DNA of 64,000 bases from Mangrovibacterium lignilyticum (lineage in GTDB: Bacteria; Bacteroidota; Bacteroidia; Bacteroidales; Prolixibacteraceae): assembly GCF_010882175.1 (NCBI RefSeq), contig NZ_WKLH01000002.1:558001-622000 (forward strand), in the 5' to 3' direction. The position numbers were made by a program, and so were the translations under genes. Positions 8,457-18,213 of this stretch are shown piece after piece (position 1 is the stretch's first letter; the number at the start of each line of letters is the position of its first letter). The notes under the pieces were generated by a model that did no database searches, was not told where the DNA came from, and worked only from the letters and a program-made list of their open reading frames with translations.

Positions 8457-10292
8457 ATGAGGAGTATAATGATTAAAAGACTCATCCTTTCCATCTTACT
8501 TGTATTACCGGCTTGGTTCGCCTCTGCCGACAATGTTCGCTTCAGCATGTCCGGACCGAATGTTGTATCCACCGGGGAACAATTCCGTTTATCTTTTACC
8601 TTAAACGAACAAGGAAGTGATTTAAAGTTACCCGATTTGTCAGCTTTCGATGTGTTAATGGGACCATCGACCTCGCAAAGCACGAGTATCCAAATGATCA
8701 ACGGGCAAACAACCCAGACGGTGAACTTCTCCTATATCTTCATACTGAGAGCTAAGGAGGTAGGCACCTACACCATCCGCCCGGCTTCAATAAAAGTTGA
8801 CGGGAAGGTATACGAATCGAACGAGCTGGAAATTCAGGTTGTCAAAGGTCAGGGTAATGCACAACAAAGTCAGGGTAGCAGCGGAGGCCAGCAACAACAA
8901 ACGGCACCTGCCACGACCGAGATCACCAAAGATGATTTGTTTGTGAAAGTTGACCTGGACAAAAGCAACGTCTACAAGGGTGAACAAGTGATGGCCACGG
9001 TCAAAATTTACGTGAGTCCCGATGTGCCTATCACCAATTTTGAAGACGTGAAACTTCCTTCTTATGAAGGATTCTGGACACAGGATATTGATATTCCCAA
9101 TCAAATTACCTTCAACCGGGAAGTGTACAAAGGGAAGATTTACCAGGTTGGCATATTGAAAAAAACTATTTTATTTCCGCAGCAAACCGGCCGTATCAAA
9201 ATTGATCCCTTTGAAATTACCTGTCTGGTTCGCCAGCAAATCAAACGCCAGCGTAGTTTCTTCGACGATTTCTTTGACAACTACCGAAATGTGTCGGCCA
9301 AGGTCACCAGTGATCCGGTTTACATTCAGGTGAAAGATTTGCCTTCTCATCCCGACGGTTTCTATGGTGGCGTTGGCGATCTTGACTTCTCGGCGGCAAT
9401 TGATAAAACCGGCGCGAAAACCAACGAAGCAATCACATTGAGACTGACTGTTTCGGGTACCGGAAACCTTCGCCTGATTGACGCACCCAAAGTAGAGTTC
9501 CCGAACGACTTTGAAGTTTACGATCCAAAGACCAACGAAAAGCTGAACGCCACCAGCAGCGGCCTTAAAGGAAGCAAAACCTTCGAATACCTGGTTATTC
9601 CGCGCTACCCGGGAGACTATGCCATTCCTCCGGTAAAATTCTCAAGCTTCAACCCCACTACCGGGAAATATAAGACAAGCACTTCGCCGTCCTTCAACTT
9701 AACAATTGAAAAAGGAACGGACGAGCAAAGCACAACGGTAACCAGCGCATTTAGTAAAGAAGATGTTCGCTTTATCGGCAAGGATATCCGGTATATCAAG
9801 CAAAATCGTTACCAGCTGCGCAATGTGGCACATTCATTCTACGGAAGTTTAAGCTTCTGGCTGCTTTATATCTGCTCATCGGTATTATTTGCCATTATCG
9901 CGATTGTTTACCGGAAGAAGTTGCGTGAAAATGCCAACATTCAACTGGTCAAAACCAAGCAGGCGAATAAGGTCGCTAAGAAACGCTTGAAACAAGCCGC
10001 TGTCTATTTGAAACAGCATAACGCGGAACAATTCTACGAAGCGGTATTGAAGTCGTTCTGGGGTTACCTAAGCGACAAGCTGAGCATTCCGGTAGCAAAA
10101 CTGAACCGGGACGGTGCTGCCATGACACTCGCTCAACGAGGTGTGAGCAAAGAGTTGGTTGATGAATTTATCAGCATTATTGACACCTGCGAGTTTGCAC
10201 GCTATGCACCAACTGCTTCAGACGCGGCCTTGGAGGAAGTGTTCGAGAAATCGGCCAACCTAATGGGCAAACTGGAAAAACAAATCCGTTGA
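8457..10292 (+). CDS. batD: BatD, oxygen-tolerance protein
   Basis: The 611-residue protein has a signal peptide (LILSILLVLPAWFASA), several beta-sandwich units with the family opening VRFSMSGPNVVSTGEQFRL, a Q/G-rich linker near residues 136-150, and a single span near residues 463-482 (FWLLYICSSVLFAIIAIVY) with a cytoplasmic helical tail. This matches BatD (PF13584). A second ATG lies four codons downstream (8469) and gives the same signal peptide; either could be used. It is separated from batC by about 100 bases. Confidence 0.9.
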   Translation: MRSIMIKRLILSILLVLPAWFASADNVRFSMSGPNVVSTGEQFRLSFTLNEQGSDLKLPDLSAFDVLMGPSTSQSTSIQMINGQTTQTVNFSYIFILRAKEVGTYTIRPASIKVDGKVYESNELEIQVVKGQGNAQQSQGSSGGQQQQTAPATTEITKDDLFVKVDLDKSNVYKGEQVMATVKIYVSPDVPITNFEDVKLPSYEGFWTQDIDIPNQITFNREVYKGKIYQVGILKKTILFPQQTGRIKIDPFEITCLVRQQIKRQRSFFDDFFDNYRNVSAKVTSDPVYIQVKDLPSHPDGFYGGVGDLDFSAAIDKTGAKTNEAITLRLTVSGTGNLRLIDAPKVEFPNDFEVYDPKTNEKLNATSSGLKGSKTFEYLVIPRYPGDYAIPPVKFSSFNPTTGKYKTSTSPSFNLTIEKGTDEQSTTVTSAFSKEDVRFIGKDIRYIKQNRYQLRNVAHSFYGSLSFWLLYICSSVLFAIIAIVYRKKLRENANIQLVKTKQANKVAKKRLKQAAVYLKQHNAEQFYEAVLKSFWGYLSDKLSIPVAKLNRDGAAMTLAQRGVSKELVDEFISIIDTCEFARYAPTASDAALEEVFEKSANLMGKLEKQIR

Positions 10293-10315
10293 GTAACTGA
10301 AAAAAGAAAACAAAC

Positions 10316-11065
10316 ATGAAGAAGTTCATTCAAATTATATTTTTGCTGACGTTGAGCCTGTCTGTTTTTGCCCAGGACGCTTTACTGGACAAAGCCAACC
10401 AGCATTACATTGCCGGCGAGTACGATCAGGCGATTGAAACCTACACCGAAATTCTGAACAGCAATAAGGAATCGGCCGAGGTCTATTACAATCTTGGAAA
10501 TTCGTATTACAAATCCGGCCAATTTACGCGGGCGATTCTTAATTACGAACGCGCCAAACTGTTGGCACCAAGTGACGAGGATATTCAGTTCAACCTCGAC
10601 CTGGCCAACCAGCACGTTGTTGATGCCATCGATCCCCTGCCCCAGGTTTTCTTTATCCGGTGGTGGAATGGCGTTACCAACCAGCTTTCGGTTGACCAAT
10701 GGGCGAAAGTCAGTGTCGTATCTTTCATCTTGTTTTTGATTCTGGCCGGTCTGTTTTTCTTTACCCGGAGTAGTCTTGTTAAGCGCCTCTCATTTTGGGC
10801 GGGCATTTTAATAATAGTTATTTCCATTTTTAGTTTTAACTTTGCGGCCCGGCATAAAAAGCGAATGACAGAGCATAACTTTGCCATCATCACACAACCA
10901 AGTGTGACGGTAAAAAGCTCACCATCGGAAGGCGGAACAGATTTATTCCTGATTCACGAAGGATTAAAAGTTGAAATCAAGGATAGTTTGGGAAGCTGGA
11001 TGCAAATTCGCCTGTCTGACGGAAACCAGGGATGGTTACTATCAAACAGTATTGAGAGAATTTAA
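10316..11065 (+). CDS. batE: BatE, TPR and SH3-domain protein
   Basis: The 249-residue product has a signal peptide (IIFLLTLSLSVFAQ), two TPRs (about residues 24-95; AEVYYNLGNSYYKSGQF), two membrane spans (about 137-154 and 163-181) and a C-terminal bacterial SH3-like domain ending in GNQGWLLSNSIERI. This order is that of BatE. It closes the operon and is followed directly by an intrinsic terminator. Confidence 0.9.
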   Translation: MKKFIQIIFLLTLSLSVFAQDALLDKANQHYIAGEYDQAIETYTEILNSNKESAEVYYNLGNSYYKSGQFTRAILNYERAKLLAPSDEDIQFNLDLANQHVVDAIDPLPQVFFIRWWNGVTNQLSVDQWAKVSVVSFILFLILAGLFFFTRSSLVKRLSFWAGILIIVISIFSFNFAARHKKRMTEHNFAIITQPSVTVKSSPSEGGTDLFLIHEGLKVEIKDSLGSWMQIRLSDGNQGWLLSNSIERI

Positions 11066-11068
11066 AAC

Positions 11069-11096
11069 GATGCCGGCAAAAGCCGGTATTTTTTTG
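11069..11096 (+). terminator. Rho-independent terminator of the Bat operon
   Basis: Stem ATGCCGGC / GCCGGTAT with an AAAA loop and one G-T pair, followed by a run of seven T. It lies 4 bases after the batE stop and separates the operon from fabI. Confidence 0.9.
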
Positions 11097-11160
11097 TTTT
11101 ACACCATATTTCAAAACCATTTTAAACGCGAGTTGTTAAAAGACTCATAAATTTAAAATC

Positions 11161-12027
11161 ATGGCTTATAATTTACTAAAAGGTAAAAGAGGGATTATTT
11201 TTGGGGCCCTGAATGCTGATTCAATTGCTTGGAAAGTTGCAGAGCGCGCCTACGAAGAAGGAGCTACCTTCACATTATCGAATACATCCGTTGCCCTGCG
11301 TATGGGGGATACAGCTCAGCTTGCTGAGAAAACAAACTCGACTTTGATTGCTGCCGATGCTACCAATGTAGCTGACCTGGAAAACCTGGTGGCTGAATCG
11401 ATGAAAGTGCTGGGTGGAAAAATCGACTTTGTATTGCATTCCATCGGTATGTCTCCAAACGTGCGTAAAGGTCGTCATTACAGTGACCTGGACTATAACT
11501 ACCTGGACAAGACACTGGACATTTCTGCGATTTCTTTCCATAAAGTAATGCAGGTTTGCCGTCAGATGGATGCCATCAACGAATGGGGTTCAGTAGTTGC
11601 GTTATCATACGTTGCCGCGCAACGTACGTTCTACGGTTACAACGACATGGCCGATGCCAAAGCGTTGCTGGAATCAATTGCCCGCAGCTTTGGTTACATC
11701 TACGGTCGCGAACGGAATGTACGTGTGAACACCGTATCTCAGTCTCCTACCCGCACAACTGCCGGTAGTGGTGTAAAAGGTATCGACCGTTTGCTCGACT
11801 TCGGCGAACGCATGTCTCCACTTGGTAATGCAACCGGCGACGAATGCGCCGACTACTGTATCACCTTGTTCTCGGATTTGACAAGAAAAGTTACCATGCA
11901 GAACTTATTCCACGACGGAGGATTCTCGTCAATGGGTATGAGCATGCGTGCGTTTGAACAATACGAGAAAGGATTGGATTGCAATTGTGATTGCGGCCCT
12001 GCTGAAACAGAACACAAATACGACTAA
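11161..12027 (+). CDS. fabI: Enoyl-[acyl-carrier-protein] reductase (NADH), FabI type
   Basis: FabI reduces the enoyl-ACP double bond in the last step of each fatty-acid elongation cycle. The 288-residue protein has the nucleotide-binding N-terminus GIIFGALNADSIAW, the catalytic Tyr-X6-Lys pair (Tyr160, Lys167 in YGYNDMADAK) and the substrate loop SPTRTTAGSG. The C-terminus ends in a Cys-containing tail (CNCDCGPAETEHKYD) that is longer than in Escherichia coli FabI. The gene is monocistronic, between two terminators. Confidence 0.95.
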   Translation: MAYNLLKGKRGIIFGALNADSIAWKVAERAYEEGATFTLSNTSVALRMGDTAQLAEKTNSTLIAADATNVADLENLVAESMKVLGGKIDFVLHSIGMSPNVRKGRHYSDLDYNYLDKTLDISAISFHKVMQVCRQMDAINEWGSVVALSYVAAQRTFYGYNDMADAKALLESIARSFGYIYGRERNVRVNTVSQSPTRTTAGSGVKGIDRLLDFGERMSPLGNATGDECADYCITLFSDLTRKVTMQNLFHDGGFSSMGMSMRAFEQYEKGLDCNCDCGPAETEHKYD

Positions 12028-12053
12028 TTCAGATTCGTTTCTGAAAATGAAAT

Positions 12054-12091
12054 AAGAGGGGTTGCTTTGAATTGACAAAGCAACCTCTTTC
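12054..12091 (+). terminator. Terminator after fabI
   Basis: A 15-base stem (arms 12055-12069 and 12076-12090, AGAGGGGTTGCTTTG-like against CAAAGCAACCTCTTT) with the loop AATTGA and a short T-rich tail. Confidence 0.85.
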
Positions 12092-12202
12092 GTTTAAACA
12101 CATACAGGGAGTTTTGATGCACAAAACAGATTCGGGAATGGCGTCCAAAAACGTTGGAGGCTTCAAACGGAATCCGGAAAAGCAATTCCGGTCGTCAAAC
12201 AA

Positions 12203-12679
12203 TCAAGCTTTCAGGTAAGTCAGATCTTCCTGGTAGTCGAATTGAAGATCTTCGTGCAGTTTCGAAACTGTTGTTTCAATTTTTTGGACTTGCCGCACAT
12301 ACATATTCCGAATAACCGGGCTGGTGCTCATCGTAATCTTCTCGGTCCGCATTTTGCGGCAAAAGTAAATCAACAAATCAATCTCGGTGGTTTTAATGCC
12401 TGAATAGCGAATGGCCTGGGTCGTGTCCTTCAGAATTTTGCGAAGGCTTTTCTTAATCCAGTAGCCGCTACCCCGATTCATATCTTTAAATCCCCGGTCT
12501 ATTCCTGCCTTCACCGACTGAATAAAATCCGCCTCCTGTTCCGACTCAAATAACAAGTAAGTCAACAATTCCTTGTTGTCTTTTTTAAATTTCGCCATGC
12601 GCAAACAAAGTGCCTGCAGCTGGTCTGGCGGGTAATTTTTCAACTCGTCCCTGATTTGCTTTATTGAGCGGGTTTCCAT
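12203..12679 (-). CDS. Uncharacterised basic helical protein
   Basis: This 158-residue cytoplasmic protein is mostly helical and rich in Lys and Arg, with no signal peptide, span or known motif. It begins METRSIKQIRDELKNYPPDQ and includes the segment RGSGYWIKKSLRKILKDTTQ. I do not recognise a family. It has an ATG, a length and a composition typical of a real gene, and no longer frame competes. It stands alone between fabI (convergent) and the sulfatase gene, from which it is separated by a strong hairpin terminator, so it probably has its own promoter. Confidence 0.7.
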   Translation of the reverse strand: METRSIKQIRDELKNYPPDQLQALCLRMAKFKKDNKELLTYLLFESEQEADFIQSVKAGIDRGFKDMNRGSGYWIKKSLRKILKDTTQAIRYSGIKTTEIDLLIYFCRKMRTEKITMSTSPVIRNMYVRQVQKIETTVSKLHEDLQFDYQEDLTYLKA

Positions 12680-12740
12680 AAGCGAAAGAAACTAAAAATA
12701 CGGTCGTCGACCAAAGATAAAACAGAAATGGGAGGAAAAA

Positions 12741-12787
12741 ACAATGGTCATTAGTCAGGCAGCTGTTGCCTGGCTAATGACCATTGT
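12741..12787 (-). terminator. Long-stem terminator after the sulfatase gene
   Basis: A 21-base stem (12741-12761 and 12767-12787, one G-T mismatch) with a 5-base loop. On the - strand it is followed by six T, so it ends transcription of the sulfatase gene, whose stop is 21 bases away. The stem is unusually long for an intrinsic terminator. Confidence 0.85.
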
Positions 12788-12808
12788 GCTATTCCTTTCA
12801 AATGCCGC

Positions 12809-14263
12809 TTAATGTGTGGTCGACTTTGTCTCCAGATCAAACGGGAACTCGGCCGACTCGGTGCGTGCCGCCCAAAGTATTTGGGTCATTTCTTCAATAA
12901 TTTCAGGATACTTGTCAGCCAGGTCATGCTCCTCTCCCGGGTCTGTTGCCAGATCGTACAATTCGTGCGTCTGCTTTTCCGGATCCGAAACATTGTAAGA
13001 AACATATTTCCAGTCTCCCTGACGAATGGCTTGGCGTCCGCCGTTTTCGTGGAATTCCCAGTACAGGTAATCGTGCTTTTTCTGTCCTTCTACGTTTAGC
13101 AGGGTAGGCAGAAATGAAATTCCCTGAATATTTTTCGGTTGCTCAGTGCCAATTAAATCGGCAAATGTAGGCATCACATCCCAAAAAGCCGAAACAAGGT
13201 CTGTGCTTGTTCCCGCACCAATATGTCCGGGCCAGCGAGCGATCATCGGCTCGCGAATTCCACCTTCATACAAATCACGTTTATAGCCTTTCAACCGGCC
13301 ATTGCTATCGAAATAATCCGGATCTGCTCCTCCCTCAATATGCGGGCCGTTATCCGATGAGAATACCACCAGCGTGTTGTCATCCAGACCCAGTTCTTTC
13401 AACTTGGCCATAATCTCTCCCACCTGCGTATCCAACACCGAAATCATCGCTGCAAAGGCAGCATGGCATTCCTCCTGCGAGCCGTACCCGCCTTTGCGGA
13501 ATCGCGGATGTCCGTAATCAGCTCCTTCAAACGATTTCTCCGGCTCATACTTCCCTCTGTATTCAGCTAAATATTTCTCAGGCAACAACAGTTCGGCATG
13601 CGGAATTACAGTTGGATAGAACATGAAAAAGCAGGTATCCTTATTATCCTCCAGAAACTTCAATGCCTTTTGGTGGATCATGTCGGGTGCATATTCCTCA
13701 AACTGATTGTCCGCGTTCTGCGTCAATTCAACTTTGGTCTGGTTATCCCACAAATGATCGGGGAAATAATTATGCGCCAAGGTTTGACAGTTATAACCGT
13801 AGAATTGATCGAAGCCTTGTTTGTTCGGATCTCCGTCGGTGTCGATAAATCCCAGCCCCCATTTTCCGAAAGCACCGGTAACATAGCCGTTTTCCTGAAG
13901 CATTTCGGCCAATGTATAAGTTTCTGCGGGCAAGGGAATCTGTCCTTCAGGCTTCATTCCAACATTGCCACGAATGGGTGTAAAACCGGTCGTTTGACCC
14001 GATAAAAGCGAAGAGCGCGACGGCGCACAAACCGCACAACCGGCATAATGGTTGGTAAAACGCATCCCTTCTTCTGCCAGGCGGTCAATGTTTGGTGTTT
14101 GAAATTTCTGTTGTCCGTAACAACTCAAATCGCCGTATCCCAAATCGTCAGCCAGAATATAAATGATATTCGGTTTTTGTTGTTCAACAACTTCTTTGGG
14201 AGCGTTTTGGCAAGCGGTCAGCAATAAAAGCGCAGCGAGACCACTCAAAAAGTTTCTTTTCAT
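12809..14263 (-). CDS. Lipoprotein sulfatase (S1 family)
   Basis: The 484-residue protein starts at the ATG giving MKRNFLSGLAALLLLTACQ, a lipoprotein signal with Cys18; a longer frame to 14296 would destroy it. The formylglycine motif C-A-P-S-R (Cys79-Arg83) is intact, as are the metal ligands in LADDLGYGD (Asp39, Asp40) and FSSDNGPH. S1 sulfatases remove sulfate esters from sugars in the periplasm after maturation of Cys79 by an anaerobic or aerobic maturase, which is not in this window. The substrate is unknown; sulfatases with this GFTPIRGN surrounding are common in marine Bacteroidota. Confidence 0.9.
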   Translation of the reverse strand: MKRNFLSGLAALLLLTACQNAPKEVVEQQKPNIIYILADDLGYGDLSCYGQQKFQTPNIDRLAEEGMRFTNHYAGCAVCAPSRSSLLSGQTTGFTPIRGNVGMKPEGQIPLPAETYTLAEMLQENGYVTGAFGKWGLGFIDTDGDPNKQGFDQFYGYNCQTLAHNYFPDHLWDNQTKVELTQNADNQFEEYAPDMIHQKALKFLEDNKDTCFFMFYPTVIPHAELLLPEKYLAEYRGKYEPEKSFEGADYGHPRFRKGGYGSQEECHAAFAAMISVLDTQVGEIMAKLKELGLDDNTLVVFSSDNGPHIEGGADPDYFDSNGRLKGYKRDLYEGGIREPMIARWPGHIGAGTSTDLVSAFWDVMPTFADLIGTEQPKNIQGISFLPTLLNVEGQKKHDYLYWEFHENGGRQAIRQGDWKYVSYNVSDPEKQTHELYDLATDPGEEHDLADKYPEIIEEMTQILWAARTESAEFPFDLETKSTTH

Positions 14264-14349
14264 CGTTTGTAATTTTAGAGCATAGTGTAGCGCCATAAAG
14301 TTAAAAAAGATATTTTTCAGACGATCATTTTAATGGAAAAAGAACAAAG

Positions 14350-14952
14350 TCAACCCGTTTGCCGGCTGCTTCCAAGTTGGGAAAGTGCTTCTTCCCTTCC
14401 GGCAATAAAAGCTTTTTGATTGATGTCGATTACGTTTTGTCCTTTCAAATGAAATACCGACTCGATTCCTGTTTCAAACGCATGCAATGACAGTTGAATA
14501 AAGGCGGATAGTGCGCCCAGCATCACGAGGTTTGATGCTTTCGGATTCCCGGTTTGATGAGCGATGTCTGTCGCATTGAGCAAAAGCACGTGGGGTAAAC
14601 GATCGAATGCTTCCTGTATTTCCGATCTGGAAGGATAATTGGACAAATTGCGGAAAGGCTCAGTATTCGTCACCAGATACCCGTCTGTCTTTAAAAACGG
14701 CAGCTGACGCAAAGCCTCCATCGGCTCGACTGCCAAAATTAAATCGGCTTGCCCGCGATGAATTAAGTCAGCGTAGACCGGTTGGTCCGACAGCCGGACA
14801 TGCGAGACCACCGCGCCACCTCTTTGGCTCATTCCATGTGTTTCAGCCTGTTTAATTTCGAGCTCATCATACAACGCCGCCTGCCCGATGATGGCACCGA
14901 TCGACAAAATTCCCTGTCCTCCGACTCCCGCGATAATCAAATCCGTTTTCAT
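14350..14952 (-). CDS. iorB: Indolepyruvate oxidoreductase, beta subunit
   Basis: The 200-residue gamma-type domain of 2-oxoacid oxidoreductases carries the signature DLIIAGVGGQGILSIG and the AETHGMSQRGGAVVSHVR segment. With IorA it oxidises aryl pyruvates (from Trp, Phe and Tyr) to aryl-acetyl-CoA, or runs in reverse. It starts 6 bases after the iorA stop and so is in the same operon. Length is normal. Confidence 0.92.
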   Translation of the reverse strand: MKTDLIIAGVGGQGILSIGAIIGQAALYDELEIKQAETHGMSQRGGAVVSHVRLSDQPVYADLIHRGQADLILAVEPMEALRQLPFLKTDGYLVTNTEPFRNLSNYPSRSEIQEAFDRLPHVLLLNATDIAHQTGNPKASNLVMLGALSAFIQLSLHAFETGIESVFHLKGQNVIDINQKAFIAGREEALSQLGSSRQTG

Positions 14953-14958
14953 TTTGTA

Positions 14959-16569
14959 CTATTTAGTTCTTCGTATTCTGTATTGCCGCAACCGACGTGC
15001 TGCCCGTTGTAAACATTCCCTTCGCGGAATAACCACTGAAACTCCCACAAAGGCAATTTCCTCTTTAAAGATCCGAACCATTTCTGCGTAATTCTTTTTC
15101 AGGGGAACGACGATTCGAATATGACGGGTATCAACCCCCAAGCCAACACAAATTGTTTCCAGAATATCTGTCGCTGCCGAATCCTGCCCTCCGGTCATTG
15201 AAACCGACTTGTTGTCTGAAATAACAATCAACATGTTCGTATGCTCGTTTACAGCATCCAGCAACCCGGTCATCCCGGAGTGGGCAAAGGTTGAATCGCC
15301 CAAGACTGCAATTGCCGGGAACAAGCCGGCATCCGCGGCGCCTTTGGCCATGGTGATGGAGGCTCCCATATCGACACAGGAATAAATCGACTCGAAAGGA
15401 GGAAGGGCTGCCAGGGCGTAGCAACCAATATCGGAGAAAACATGTCCTTCCCCAAATTCAGCGACTGCTTCCTGCAGCGCCACAAAAGCATCAACATGTC
15501 CACAGCCCATGCAAAACGACGGCGGGCGCGGCACCACACAATCGGGCGACTCAAAAACAGCATCATATTCAACCTTCAAGGCTCTCCCAACCTGATCAGT
15601 TGTCAGCTCCCCGTAACGATTCAGCCAACCATCAAGCTTCCCATGTACCGGTTTGCCTTTCCCGAAAAAATCTCGCAGTTGCGATTCAACCAAAGGGTAG
15701 CCCTCTTCTATCACCAGTAATTCGTCACTGCTTTCGTACAACTTGCCCATCAGTTTTTCAGGAAGCGGGTATTGCGAAATCTTCACTATCGGAAAAGGAA
15801 TTGCTGAACCTGCATAAACTTCCTGAACGTAATTCCAAGCCAATCCGCAACACACAATCCCCAAGCTGTGATCCTGACCATCCCGAAAGAAATTATATTT
15901 CGACTGCTCAGCCAACAGGTTCAACGGCACTTGCTTTTCCAGCAAACGAGCATAGTTTTTACGGGCAAAAATTGGCAATAACAGAAACTGCTTGCTGTTC
16001 TTTGGTAATCGCAATGTTTTTGGTTGAAGGACTTCACGACGCCAAACGCCGGAACGGGAATGCGACAAACGGGTTGTCAAGCGAAGCATAACCGGTAGTT
16101 GAGTTTGTTCCGACAACTGAAAAGCTTCATACGTCATATTGTATGCTTCCTGCTGGTTCGAAGGTTCCAGAACCGGAATCATCGCGAACTGCCCGTAGTA
16201 GCGGGAATCCTGTTCATTTTGAGATGAGTGCATGCCCGGATCATCAGCCACGGCCAATACAAGTCCTCCATGAATACCGGTTATCGCCGAATTCATAAAC
16301 ACATCAGCCGCAACATTCAAGCCCACTTGTTTCATACAAACCAAGGCTCGCTTGCCGGCATAACTCATTCCCAAAGCTGTTTCGTAGGCTGTCTTTTCAT
16401 TAGCCGACCATTTACTGTGAACCTTCCGTTCAACAGCCAGTGAATTTTGTTGAATGTATTCTGTGATTTCAGTGGATGGAGTCCCGGGATACGCATAAAC
16501 ACCGGAGATGCCGGCGTCAATAGCCGCCTGTGCAACAGCTTCGTTCCCGAGAAACAGTTCGCGTTTCAT
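14959..16569 (-). CDS. iorA: Indolepyruvate oxidoreductase, alpha subunit
   Basis: The 536-residue protein has the PFOR domain I start (GNEAVAQAAIDAGISGVYAYPGTPS split over residues 8-32), a pyrimidine-binding central part and a TPP-binding C-terminal part with CMGCGHVDAF and GDSTFAHSGM. The archaeal enzyme ends in a two-cluster ferredoxin domain. Here the C-terminus (VVIPRRECLQ and a basic tail) has no CxxCxxCxxxC motif, so electrons must leave by another route or an external ferredoxin. It is the first gene of the iorAB operon. Confidence 0.9.
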   Translation of the reverse strand: MKRELFLGNEAVAQAAIDAGISGVYAYPGTPSTEITEYIQQNSLAVERKVHSKWSANEKTAYETALGMSYAGKRALVCMKQVGLNVAADVFMNSAITGIHGGLVLAVADDPGMHSSQNEQDSRYYGQFAMIPVLEPSNQQEAYNMTYEAFQLSEQTQLPVMLRLTTRLSHSRSGVWRREVLQPKTLRLPKNSKQFLLLPIFARKNYARLLEKQVPLNLLAEQSKYNFFRDGQDHSLGIVCCGLAWNYVQEVYAGSAIPFPIVKISQYPLPEKLMGKLYESSDELLVIEEGYPLVESQLRDFFGKGKPVHGKLDGWLNRYGELTTDQVGRALKVEYDAVFESPDCVVPRPPSFCMGCGHVDAFVALQEAVAEFGEGHVFSDIGCYALAALPPFESIYSCVDMGASITMAKGAADAGLFPAIAVLGDSTFAHSGMTGLLDAVNEHTNMLIVISDNKSVSMTGGQDSAATDILETICVGLGVDTRHIRIVVPLKKNYAEMVRIFKEEIAFVGVSVVIPRRECLQRAARRLRQYRIRRTK

Positions 16570-16720
16570 AAATCGTTTCGTTTGATTTAACAGAAGTTAA
16601 GAAGAATTGTCCGCTTAAACAATGCCTTATATCAGTTGCACCTGGCTCCTTGTGTTCAAACAAAATCGATTTTAATCCCGATTATACCCTGTCGACTGGC
16701 CGATTCCTTGGTACATTTTC

Positions 16721-16728
16721 TATTTTTG
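16721..16728 (+). promoter_or_regulatory. Promoter -7 element for the symporter gene
   Basis: TATTTTTG fits the Bacteroidota TAnnTTTG -7 consensus and lies 36 bases before the chosen ATG, so a transcript would start within the region wrongly covered by a longer frame. A -33 element at the usual spacing is not clear. Confidence 0.55.
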
Positions 16729-16764
16729 TTGTCTCTCGACACTTGTGTAATCAGCAATTTCTAT

Positions 16765-18105
16765 ATGAAAATCACTATTCTCATCATATATGGCCTCATT
16801 CTTCTAATCATCGGAGTTCTTTCTGCATTAAAAATTAAAAGCCCGACCGATTACTTTGTAGCCGGAAGGAAAAATGGCATGTTGCAAATTTCGGGGAGTT
16901 TGCTGGCCTCTATTTTAGGAGGGTCAGCCATCTTGGGTTCTATCAACCTGACTATTCACCAAAGTTGGGCGGCTGCATGGTATTTGCTTGCCGCCTCTGC
17001 AGGATTATGGCTATTACTGCCTTTAGTCAGTCGAGTAAACAAACTCGGCAAGTTTACCCTCACTGACATGATTGGCCGTTTCTACGGACAAACGGCTCGC
17101 AAATCAGCAGCCATTATCATTCCCATGGCCTGGACCGGTATCGTTGCAGCACAAATCATTGCAGCAGCCAAGATCCTCTTCAGCTTATTCGCGCTCCCTT
17201 ATGCTGACGGAGTGATCATCTCCTCTGCTGTCTTTATTGGTTACACTTTGATTGGTGGCCAGATTTCGATCCTGAAAACCGACTTTCTGCAAGCGATTAT
17301 CATACTGGTTGGAATTGCCTGTTCGGCTTTGTTCCTATCATTTACACACGGTCCGCACACAAGCTCAATCGGCGAAAGCTTTCCGTTTAACAGCCATTTT
17401 GGCGCTACTGATTTATTGATTTTGTTTCTCACATTCTCCAGTACTTTTGTTGTTGGGCCCGATATTTATTCCCGTGTATTTTGTGCAAAAGATGAACGCA
17501 CAGCCCGGCAAAGCATCATTCTGGTGGCGGGTATTCTCATCCCTTTCGCCTTTGTCATGACCTATTTGGGTGTTTTTGCAGTCGAAAACCTCTCTGCTGA
17601 ACAGTTGACACATTCAGTCGTGCTGGTTGATTTAATCGCCCAATATTTGCCTGAATGGGTTTTAGGATTGATGGCAGCAGCGCTGCTTTCTGCTGTATTA
17701 TCGTCAGCCGACACAACCCTGTTGACCGCCTCAATGATGTTAAGCGAATTATTCAACGAAGACATTGATAATCGAAAATCATTGAATACCACCCGGATCT
17801 TCATCGTTGTGATTGGAATCGCTAGTATGCTAATCGCTCTGCAAATCACCTCGATTATTGGGACATTGTTATTGGCTCTCGCGTTTTACTCGGGAGCATT
17901 CATCATCCCGATTATTGCAGCGTTAACAAATCTGCAAGTCAATAAGCGCCTCAGTATCGTAGCTATGCTCGCCGGTGGCTTGGTTGCCCTTTGCGGTAAA
18001 ATACTAGTTTCGAGCTACGGCCACTCTTGGGCAAATTGGTTAATTTTGTCTGCTTTCGTCATCAACTTTTTAATCTTGATGGTACCTGAGAAAAAGCATA
18101 ATTGA
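16765..18105 (+). CDS. Sodium:solute symporter (SSF family)
   Basis: The 446-residue membrane protein has about 12-13 spans in the SSF (LeuT-fold) pattern, with the family opening PTDYFVAGRKNG and a later SADTTLLTASMM segment (TM8, sodium-site Ser/Thr). The ATG giving MKITILIIYGLILLIIG is preferred because the span starts there; the 43-residue extension upstream is not conserved-looking and overlaps the promoter element. The substrate is unknown. It diverges from iorA by about 195 bases and is convergent with the cysteine desulfurase gene. Confidence 0.88.
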   Translation: MKITILIIYGLILLIIGVLSALKIKSPTDYFVAGRKNGMLQISGSLLASILGGSAILGSINLTIHQSWAAAWYLLAASAGLWLLLPLVSRVNKLGKFTLTDMIGRFYGQTARKSAAIIIPMAWTGIVAAQIIAAAKILFSLFALPYADGVIISSAVFIGYTLIGGQISILKTDFLQAIIILVGIACSALFLSFTHGPHTSSIGESFPFNSHFGATDLLILFLTFSSTFVVGPDIYSRVFCAKDERTARQSIILVAGILIPFAFVMTYLGVFAVENLSAEQLTHSVVLVDLIAQYLPEWVLGLMAAALLSAVLSSADTTLLTASMMLSELFNEDIDNRKSLNTTRIFIVVIGIASMLIALQITSIIGTLLLALAFYSGAFIIPIIAALTNLQVNKRLSIVAMLAGGLVALCGKILVSSYGHSWANWLILSAFVINFLILMVPEKKHN

Positions 18106-18213
18106 AGTGTGATCTCCAAAAATAAGTTCCCGATGTTTTCGATGGTGTCCAGACTTATTTCCGCCTGAATTTCATTACCAGTATAATCCGGTGTTTGGTT
18201 AGATCCCGCAATT

